A DNA stretch of 64,000 bases from Streptomyces abyssalis (GTDB lineage Bacteria > Actinomycetota > Actinomycetes > Streptomycetales > Streptomycetaceae). How positions within the stretch are numbered: the stretch's first letter is position 1; the number at the start of each line of letters is the position of its first letter. The notes under the pieces are model-generated. The model had not been told where the DNA came from and did no database searches. It worked only from the letters and a program-made list of their open reading frames with translations. The stretch spans positions 1,481,045-1,545,044 of the forward strand of contig NZ_LJGT01000041.1 in assembly GCF_001751365.1 (NCBI RefSeq). Reading direction: 5' to 3'. Below, one piece after another: positions 49,301 through 56,188 of this stretch. A program made the translations under genes and the position numbers.

Positions 49301-50921
49301 GCGGTGCCCCTTCTCGCGCGGAGCCGGGCGCGGAGTCCCCCATGGGGACCGCTGCGGGGGTCTCCGCCGGTGCCTCCGAGTGCGGTTCCTCCTCCGCCGC
49401 TCCCGCGATGGCCTCCATGAGCCGGTCCTCGGTGACGTCGTCCCCGGTCAGCTCGTCGACCACGGCACCGTCACGGAGCACCACGACCCGGTCCGAGCCT
49501 TCGATCAGCTCCTCCAGGTCGGAGGAGATCAGCAGCACGCCCAGACCCTCTGCGGCCAGCTCGTCCACCAGTTTCTGCACCTCTGCCTTGGCACCGACGT
49601 CGATGCCGCGGGTGGGCTCGTCCAGCAGCAGCACCCGTGGTTCGGCGGCCAGCCAGCGGGCCAGCAGGACCTTCTGCTGGTTGCCGCCGGAGAGTTCGCC
49701 GGCCTTCTGGTGCGGCGAGGACGCCTTGATCCGCAGCCGCTCCATGAAGGTGCGCACGAGTGAGTCGATGCGCGCCTCCGACACCAGCCCGGCACGGGAG
49801 AGCCGGGGCAGTACGGCCAGCGCGATGTTCTCGCGCACGGACAGACCGGGCACGATGCCCTCGCTCTTGCGGTCCTCGGGCAGCAGGGAGACGCCTGCGC
49901 GGATGGCCGCGCCCGGGGAGCCCGTACGTACGGGGGCACCGGCCACCGTGACCCGCCCGGCGCTGCGCGGCACGGCACCGGCGACTGCCTTGACCGTCTC
50001 CGTACGTCCTGAGCCCAGCAGCCCGCCCAGGCCGACCACTTCACCGGGGCGCACCGTGAAGGAGACCCCGTGCAGCTGGTGCGGGACGCTGAGCCCTTCG
50101 GCGTGCAGCACCGGCTCCGCGGAAGCCGCCTCGTGGTCGCCGCCGAACTTGGTGGTGCCCTCAGCCCGCACCTCGCCGATCTCGCGCCCGAGCATCAGCG
50201 AGACGAGCCGCAGCCGCTCCAGCCCTTCGAGCGGGCCGGTGTGGACGGTGCGTCCGTCGCGCAGCACGGTGACCGTGTCGCACACGGCGTACAGCTCGTC
50301 GAGCCGGTGGCTGACGTAGACCACGGCGACGCCGCGGTCCCGCAGCCGCCGGATGACGCCGAAGAGGGTCTCGACCTCCCGTGGCTCCAGCGAGGACGTC
50401 GGTTCGTCCATGACGACGACCCGCGCGTCGACCGACACGGCCCGGGCCAGGGCGACCATCTGCTGTGCCCCGACGCCCAGTTCGCCCAGCCGACGGCGCA
50501 CGTCGGCGCGGACGCCGTAGTCGCTCAGCAGCCGTTCGCCGTCCCTGTGCATCCGGCCGAAGTCGATCAGCCCCAGCCTGCCGCGCGGCTCGCGGCCCAG
50601 GAAGAGGTTGCGGGCCACGCTCATCAGCGGAACGAGATTGACCTCCTGGTAGATGGTGGAGATCCCCGCCCGCTGGGCGGCCAGCGGGGTGCCGAACGAG
50701 ACGGGCCCGCCGCCGCGGAGCACCTCGCCCTCGTCCGGCGCGTACACGCCGGTCAGCACCTTGATGAGCGTGGACTTGCCCGCGCCGTTCTCGCCGATCA
50801 GCGCGTGCACCTCGCCGGGCCGCACGCCGAAGTCGACGCGGTCCAGGGCGAGTACGCCGGGGAAGCGCTTGGTCAGCCCGCGCGTGGAGAGCGCGTACGC
50901 ACCGGGCCGGGTGGGCGGCAT
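49293..50921 (-). CDS. ytfR: sugar ABC transporter ATPase, YtfR/RbsA-like
   Basis: This 542-residue protein has two fused ABC domains. The first has Walker A GENGAGKST, a divergent signature LGVGAQQMVALARA and Walker B VVVMDEPTS. The second has the typical non-canonical Walker A GLLGSGRTE, signature LSGGNQQKVLLARW and Walker B LLLDEPTRG. It energises import by the two permeases. The C-terminal 25 residues (Glu/Ala/Pro-rich) are an extra tail. The start ATG shares a base with the stop of the binding-protein gene. Confidence 0.92.
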   Translation of the reverse strand: MPPTRPGAYALSTRGLTKRFPGVLALDRVDFGVRPGEVHALIGENGAGKSTLIKVLTGVYAPDEGEVLRGGGPVSFGTPLAAQRAGISTIYQEVNLVPLMSVARNLFLGREPRGRLGLIDFGRMHRDGERLLSDYGVRADVRRRLGELGVGAQQMVALARAVSVDARVVVMDEPTSSLEPREVETLFGVIRRLRDRGVAVVYVSHRLDELYAVCDTVTVLRDGRTVHTGPLEGLERLRLVSLMLGREIGEVRAEGTTKFGGDHEAASAEPVLHAEGLSVPHQLHGVSFTVRPGEVVGLGGLLGSGRTETVKAVAGAVPRSAGRVTVAGAPVRTGSPGAAIRAGVSLLPEDRKSEGIVPGLSVRENIALAVLPRLSRAGLVSEARIDSLVRTFMERLRIKASSPHQKAGELSGGNQQKVLLARWLAAEPRVLLLDEPTRGIDVGAKAEVQKLVDELAAEGLGVLLISSDLEELIEGSDRVVVLRDGAVVDELTGDDVTEDRLMEAIAGAAEEEPHSEAPAETPAAVPMGDSAPGSAREGAPHG

Positions 50922-51997
50922 CAGAACGCCTTGCTCAGATCCCGCTCGGCGTTGGCGGGGGTGTAGGCGCCGTCCTTGATGACGATGCTCTGGCCGACCT
51001 TCTTGCCGCTGGTGAAGTCGTCGAGCGTCGAGAAGGCGAGCGGGCCGAAGCGGGGGTTGGACTCGATGACTCCGTGGATCCACTTGTCCACGACGCCCTG
51101 CACCGCGTTGCGTGTGCCGTCCACCGTGACGATCTTGACGTCTCCGGCCTTCCTGCCCGCGCTCTTGAGGGCGTTGACCGCGCCGAGGCCCATCTCGTCG
51201 TTCTCCGCGTATATCCCGTCGATGTCCGGCTTGGACTGGATGAGCTGTTCGGTGACCTGCTGGCCCTTCTCGCGGGCGAACTCACCGGTCTGCTGGAAGA
51301 CGACGTCGAGTTCAGGGGCCTTCTTCTTGATGCGGTCCCGGAAGCCCTTGGTGCGTTCGGTGGTGACGTTGTTGCCGGGTGTTCCGAGCAGGATGGCGAC
51401 CTTGCCCTTGCCTCCGGTGGCCTTGATCATCTGGTCGGCGGCGCGGCGGCCCTGCTGTACGAAGTCGGAGCCGATGAAGCTGACGTAGTCCTTGCACGCC
51501 GTGGCGTTGATCTGCCGGTCGACGGTGACGATCGGGACGTTCTTCGACGCGGCCTGCTTGAGCACCGGTTCCCAGCCGTCCGAGTTGAGCGGCGCGATGA
51601 CCAGCAGGTCGGCGCCCTTGGAGATGAGGTCCTGCACGTCGCTGATCTGCTTGGAGAACTGTGACTGGGCGTTGGCCGTGAGCAGCTTGACCCCGCGCTT
51701 CTCCGCCTCCGCCCTGATCGAGGCGGTCTCGGCTATCCGGAAGGGGTTGGCCTCCTTCTCGGACTGGGAGAAGCCGACGGTGGCCTTGCTCAGGTCCAGC
51801 TTCTCGCCGCCGTACCGGCCGACGGTGCAGGTCTTCGCGCCCTTCGTCGGCTCGGCGGCCACCTGTCCGCCGCCCTCGGAACCGGCGCCGGAAGTCGGCT
51901 TGCCGGCCTCGTCCTCCGACTTGGCACAGCCGCTGGCCAGGGCGAGCGCGGTGAGCAGGGCGGTGGCGGCGGTGAGACGTCTTGCGAGCGGCTTCAT
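50921..51997 (-). CDS. ytfQ: sugar-binding lipoprotein, YtfQ-like
   Basis: The 358-residue solute-binding protein is exported and lipid-anchored at the cysteine of LALASGC. The mature domain matches the CUT2 periplasmic-binding fold and, in detail, YtfQ: VGFSQSEKEANPFRIAET, GWEPVLKQA, VTVDRQI and FGPLAFSTLDDF parallel the galactofuranose-binding protein of E. coli as I remember it. It delivers the ligand to the YtfRT-YjfF complex. An operator for the LacI regulator lies just upstream. The ATG at 51997 was chosen over a GTG at 52009. Confidence 0.9.
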   Translation of the reverse strand: MKPLARRLTAATALLTALALASGCAKSEDEAGKPTSGAGSEGGGQVAAEPTKGAKTCTVGRYGGEKLDLSKATVGFSQSEKEANPFRIAETASIRAEAEKRGVKLLTANAQSQFSKQISDVQDLISKGADLLVIAPLNSDGWEPVLKQAASKNVPIVTVDRQINATACKDYVSFIGSDFVQQGRRAADQMIKATGGKGKVAILLGTPGNNVTTERTKGFRDRIKKKAPELDVVFQQTGEFAREKGQQVTEQLIQSKPDIDGIYAENDEMGLGAVNALKSAGRKAGDVKIVTVDGTRNAVQGVVDKWIHGVIESNPRFGPLAFSTLDDFTSGKKVGQSIVIKDGAYTPANAERDLSKAF

Positions 51998-52041
51998 GGG
52001 GACCCCCACGGTGTGTCGTGCAGACGACGTGACGCCAGTTT

Positions 52042-52068
52042 TTTACATCGTTGAAGAAGCGCTGTAAA
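52042..52068. promoter_or_regulatory. LacI-family operator upstream of the transporter operon
   Basis: Two 12-base inverted half-sites face each other: TTTACATCGTTG (52042-52053) and AAGCGCTGTAAA (52057-52068), which agree at nine positions. The outer TTTACA/TGTAAA is perfect. It lies 45 bases before the binding-protein start, suited to repression by the adjacent LacI protein. Confidence 0.65.
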
Positions 52069-52173
52069 CAGTGCGCGCGCGAACTGGCCCAGACCTGGCG
52101 CGAGTTGGGCCTTCCTGGGGGCATCCGGCCTGCGGGAACGGCCGGTCGGCGTGCCGGTGCCCGCGGCAGGGGC

Positions 52174-53253
52174 TCAGCCCGGAGGGCGCCGTCCGCGTGT
52201 GCTCTCCCGCTCCACGAGGGTGAATCCCGCCTGCAGCTGACGGGTCGCGGCGCCGTCGCCGGCGTCCTTCCCGGCCAGGCGTCCGGTGATCGACTCCACC
52301 GCCATCCTGGCGATGGCCTGCTTGTCGGGTGCCACCGTCGTCAGGGTCACCGCGCCGTACCGTCCCTCCGTCAGATCGTCGAAGCCGACGACCGCGATGT
52401 CCTCCGGCACCCGCAGCCCTCGCTCGGACATCACCCGCATCGCCCCGATCGCGATCAGGTCGTTGTAGGCGAACACCGCGTCAGGCCTCTCACCCGCGTC
52501 GAGCAGGGCCGCCATCGCCGCCGCGCCGTCGGCGCGCTCCCAGCCGTCCACCGGCGCGACGAGACCGTCGTCGGCCTTCACGCCGCGGGCGGCCAACTCC
52601 GCCTGCCAGCCCAGGAGCCGGAGGTGGGAGGGCTGGCTGGGGCGGTCGCCCCGTGCGCCGAGGAACGCGATGCGGCGGCGGCCCAGATCCAGCAGGTGGC
52701 GCACCGCGGCACGGGCCGCCGCGATGTTGTCTATCGCGACGTGGTCGTGCGGCAGGTCGTAGCGCCGCTCGCCGATCAGCACCAGCGGTGCGCTGTCGGT
52801 ACGTGCGGCGAGGTCTTCGGTCTCCAGCTCCAGCGGGTTGAGGATCAGCCCGTCGATGACCTGTGCCTGGAAGCCCTGGGTGACGAGGAGTTCGCGCTCG
52901 CGGCTGCCCTGGGTGTGGTCCAGCAGGACGGTGTAGTCGTGCGCCGCGGCGGCGTCGATCACGGCGCCGGCGAGTTCGGCGAAGTACGGGTTGCCCAGCT
53001 CGGGCACCGCGAGCGCGATGATCCCGGTACGGCCCTTGCGCAGGTGGCGGGCCGTCAGGTTAGGCCGGTAGCCCAGGGTGTCGATGGCCCTCTGGACCTT
53101 CTCCCGGGTGGAGGGAGTGATGTGCGGATACTTGTTCACCACGTTGGAGACGGTCTTGATCGACACCCCCGCGTACTCCGCGACGTCCTTGAGACTCACC
53201 CTCACCCTGCGCTCCCCACTCCCGTCGGGCCGTCGTGCTTCCGCTGCCGTCAC
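52174..53253 (-). CDS. LacI-family transcriptional regulator
   Basis: The 359-residue repressor has an N-terminal HTH (SLKDVAEYAGVSIKTVSNVVN) with hinge helix (RPNLTARHLRKGRTG) and a C-terminal sugar-binding domain (GLILNPLELE, FLGARGDRPSQ, AVFAYNDLIAIGAMR and AVVGFDDL). It lies between the transporter operon and the GH2 gene and probably represses both until a sugar ligand binds. The GTG at 53253 gives a 15-residue leader before the HTH; a later GTG at about 53205 is also possible. Confidence 0.92.
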   Translation of the reverse strand: MTAAEARRPDGSGERRVRVSLKDVAEYAGVSIKTVSNVVNKYPHITPSTREKVQRAIDTLGYRPNLTARHLRKGRTGIIALAVPELGNPYFAELAGAVIDAAAAHDYTVLLDHTQGSRERELLVTQGFQAQVIDGLILNPLELETEDLAARTDSAPLVLIGERRYDLPHDHVAIDNIAAARAAVRHLLDLGRRRIAFLGARGDRPSQPSHLRLLGWQAELAARGVKADDGLVAPVDGWERADGAAAMAALLDAGERPDAVFAYNDLIAIGAMRVMSERGLRVPEDIAVVGFDDLTEGRYGAVTLTTVAPDKQAIARMAVESITGRLAGKDAGDGAATRQLQAGFTLVERESTRGRRPPG

Positions 53254-53297
53254 GTGCCTGGACAGGTGACAGCAGGCGTGCTGTCATGCCAACAACC

Positions 53298-53319
53298 CTT
53301 GTTTCCAACGTTATACAAG
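53298..53319. promoter_or_regulatory. operator-like element between lacI-type gene and GH2 gene
   Basis: CTTGT and ACAAG are inverted around 12 bases that contain AACGTT. The right half CAACGTTATACA agrees at nine of twelve positions with the half-site of the transporter operator. The left half fits poorly. Confidence 0.4.
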
Positions 53320-53378
53320 ACGGATCGGGCCAAGGGCAGTGCCGCAACCATCTCCTGCACACCTCATCCGGAGGTCCC

Positions 53379-56054
53379 GTGAGACGCGCACACACCTGGC
53401 CGGCGGCAGCTGCCGCCGCATTCTCCCTCCTCGTTCTCCTGGCGGTCTCGCTGGGATCCGTACGGCCCGCGGCGGCCGCCCCGCCCGGCCAGGCACCCCC
53501 CGTGGTGCACGGGCTCAAGGGCGAGTACTGGACCCAGTCGGCCCCTGGCGCATACGACTTCGGCACCCTGGAGGCCACCGCCTTCGACCCCTCCCTCGAC
53601 TTCGCGGACCTGGAACCGCGCCTGAAGGAGCGCAGCGGCCGCGCCGACCACGCCAGCGTCCGCTGGACCGGGTCGGTCACTCCCACGAGGACGGGTGAAC
53701 ACACCTTCCACATCACAGGCGACAACGGCTTCCGCATGTGGGTGGACGACGAACTCGTCATCGACCACTGGGTTCCCGACTGGGACAACGAGCAGAACTC
53801 GGCGCCCGTCCGGCTGCGCGAGGGCGCACGGCACTCCGTGAAGATCGAGTACTTCGAGGAGGAGGGCGGATCCGGCCTGCACGTGCGCTGGACACCGCCC
53901 GGCGGCGAGAAGACCGCGATCCCGCAGTCCGCCTACACCCCGCCCGAGGACTTCGACTACGACGGACCGGCCGAGGTGCGCGTCGGCACCTCCGGGCGCA
54001 CCCTGGAGATGGCCTTCGCGCAGCGCCTGGCCGAACCGCCCGCCGCGTTCCCGGAACACCTCAAGGCCGTGATCGGCGGCGTCGAATGGCCGCTGGACGG
54101 CGCACGGCTGGACCCGGACGACGACCACCGGCTGGTCGTCACCCTCCCCGAGCCCGTGGTCGGCCAGGGCGGTGCGGCGGACGTGCGCTACGACGGCGAC
54201 GGCGGTCTCGCCGGCGCGGACGGCGAGCAGGTCGGCGCCTTCTGGACCGCGGGCGAGAACGGCTCGGAGTACCAGCTCAGGACCGACTGGGCCGAGGAGG
54301 TCGGACCGGACAACGCGCTGCCCGAGTACCCCCGGCCCCAGCTCAAGCGCGACCAGTGGCGCAACCTGAACGGCATCTGGCAGTTCGCCGGTGCCGAGAA
54401 GGGCGAGCGGCCGCCGACCGGCGAGAAGCGCCGCCTGGGGGAGAAGGTCCTCGTGCCCTATCCCGTCGAGTCGCAGCTCTCCGGCGTCGAACGGCACGAG
54501 GAACGCATGTGGTACAAGCGGTCGTTCACCGTCCCGGAAGGCTGGGACATCGGCTCGGGGAAGCGTCTGTACCTCAACTTCGACGCCGTCGACTGGCATG
54601 CCGCCGTCTACGTCAACGGTGAGCGGGTGGGCGCGCACAAGGGCGGCTACGACCGTTTCACCGTCGACGTCACCGACGCCCTGCGGCCGGGGCGGTACCA
54701 GGAACTCGTCGTCGGCGTGCACGACCCGACGGACTCCCCGGAGGGCGAGAATCCGCCCGTCGGCAAGCAGCGGCTGGAGCCGGAGGGCATCTGGTACACG
54801 CCCTCGTCGGGCATCTGGCAGACCGTCTGGATGGAGCCCGTGGCCGCCGAGCACACCACGGACGTCAAGACGACACCGGACGTGAGCGGCGAGCAGGTGA
54901 CCGTCACCGCGCGGGGTGTGCCCGACGGCGTGCCCGTCACGGCCGTCGCGTACGACACGAGGGGCGGCAAGACAGGCGGTCGCGAGGGGCCCGGGAGTGA
55001 GCGGGGCCGCGGAGTCGGACGCGCCACCGGAACCGGCGACGAGCCCTTCGACGTCCCCGTGCCCGATCCGAAGCTGTGGTCGCCGGACGATCCGCACCTC
55101 TACACCCTCAAGGTGACGGTGGGGGAGGGCGGTTCGGCCGACGCCGTCGAGAGCTACTTCGGCATGCGCGAGATCGCGGTGAAGACCGTCGACGGCAAGC
55201 GCCGCATGGTGCTCAACGGTGAGCCGGTCTTCTCCATGGCAACCCTCGACCAGGGCTTCTGGCCCGACGGCCTGTACACCGCGCCGACCGACGAGGCCCT
55301 CGCCTACGACCTGCGTGCACACAAGGAGCTGGGCTTCAACTCGGTGCGCAAGCACATCAAGGTCGAGCCCGACCGCTGGTTCTACCACGCCGACCGCCTC
55401 GGCCTGCTGGTGTGGCAGGACATGCCCTCGATGCGCTCGGACCGCACGCCGGACCAGGCGGCACGCGGTCAGTACGAACACGAGATGAAGCGCATGATCG
55501 AGCAGCACGACAGCCACCCCTCGGTGATCATGTGGGTCACCTTCAACGAGGGCTGGGGACAGTACGACCAGGCCCGTATCGCCGACTACGCGAAGGGACT
55601 CGACCCCACGCGGCTGGTCAACAACATGAGCGGCCACAACTGCTGCGGCGCCGTCGACGGAGGCAACGGCGACATCTCCGACGCGCACGGTTACCCAGGC
55701 GCCCAACTGCCCGAGCCGGACGGCGAACGGGCCCTGGTGAGCGGTGAGTACGGGGGCCTCGGGCTGGCCGTGCCCGGCCATTCGTGGCCGGTACGGCACA
55801 CCTACGTCGGTGTGGAGAAGGAGAAGTACACGGACGAGTACCTCACCAAGCTCAAGGACATCGAGCAGTTCGCCGCCTGCGAGGGCAGCAGCGGCGCCGT
55901 CTACACCCAGATCACCGACCTGGAAGGGGAGTTGAACGGCCTGATGACCTACGACCGTAAGGTCGGCAAGGCGGACACGGGCCGCCTCGCAGCGGCACAC
56001 GCCGCCCTGCTGAAGGGCGCCGCCGAGGGCACCCTCACCTGCGAACGCGGGTGA
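53379..56054 (+). CDS. secreted GH2 glycosidase with PA14 domain
   Basis: This 891-residue enzyme has a signal peptide (cleavage near AAAAPP), a PA14 carbohydrate-binding domain (about residues 45-190; GDNGFRMWVDDELVIDHW), GH2 sugar-binding and Ig-like domains, and a TIM barrel. Glu724 in FNEGWGQ is the acid/base and Glu790 in SGEYGG the nucleophile. GH2 includes beta-galactosidases, glucuronidases, mannosidases, arabinofuranosidases and some galactofuranosidases, so the sugar is open. It is divergent from the LacI-type regulator of a YtfQ-type transporter. The GTG has GGAGG four bases upstream. Confidence 0.9.
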   Translation: MRRAHTWPAAAAAAFSLLVLLAVSLGSVRPAAAAPPGQAPPVVHGLKGEYWTQSAPGAYDFGTLEATAFDPSLDFADLEPRLKERSGRADHASVRWTGSVTPTRTGEHTFHITGDNGFRMWVDDELVIDHWVPDWDNEQNSAPVRLREGARHSVKIEYFEEEGGSGLHVRWTPPGGEKTAIPQSAYTPPEDFDYDGPAEVRVGTSGRTLEMAFAQRLAEPPAAFPEHLKAVIGGVEWPLDGARLDPDDDHRLVVTLPEPVVGQGGAADVRYDGDGGLAGADGEQVGAFWTAGENGSEYQLRTDWAEEVGPDNALPEYPRPQLKRDQWRNLNGIWQFAGAEKGERPPTGEKRRLGEKVLVPYPVESQLSGVERHEERMWYKRSFTVPEGWDIGSGKRLYLNFDAVDWHAAVYVNGERVGAHKGGYDRFTVDVTDALRPGRYQELVVGVHDPTDSPEGENPPVGKQRLEPEGIWYTPSSGIWQTVWMEPVAAEHTTDVKTTPDVSGEQVTVTARGVPDGVPVTAVAYDTRGGKTGGREGPGSERGRGVGRATGTGDEPFDVPVPDPKLWSPDDPHLYTLKVTVGEGGSADAVESYFGMREIAVKTVDGKRRMVLNGEPVFSMATLDQGFWPDGLYTAPTDEALAYDLRAHKELGFNSVRKHIKVEPDRWFYHADRLGLLVWQDMPSMRSDRTPDQAARGQYEHEMKRMIEQHDSHPSVIMWVTFNEGWGQYDQARIADYAKGLDPTRLVNNMSGHNCCGAVDGGNGDISDAHGYPGAQLPEPDGERALVSGEYGGLGLAVPGHSWPVRHTYVGVEKEKYTDEYLTKLKDIEQFAACEGSSGAVYTQITDLEGELNGLMTYDRKVGKADTGRLAAAHAALLKGAAEGTLTCERG

Positions 56055-56078
56055 AGCATCCCTTCCACTGTTTCCCCT

Positions 56079-56113
56079 GCCTCTGCCACGGGTCCGGCTC
56101 CCGTGGCAGAGGC
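56079..56113. terminator. strong terminator after the GH2 gene
   Basis: GCCTCTGCCACGGG and its complement form a perfect 14-base stem with a seven-base loop, 25 bases after the GH2 stop. It may serve the convergent gene as well. Confidence 0.8.
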
Positions 56114-56188
56114 GGTTCCGGGTCCGCCGCCTTGTTCCGGCAGCGTCGCCGACCGGACGCCCGGCGCTCGCGCGCACGGACCACGGCC

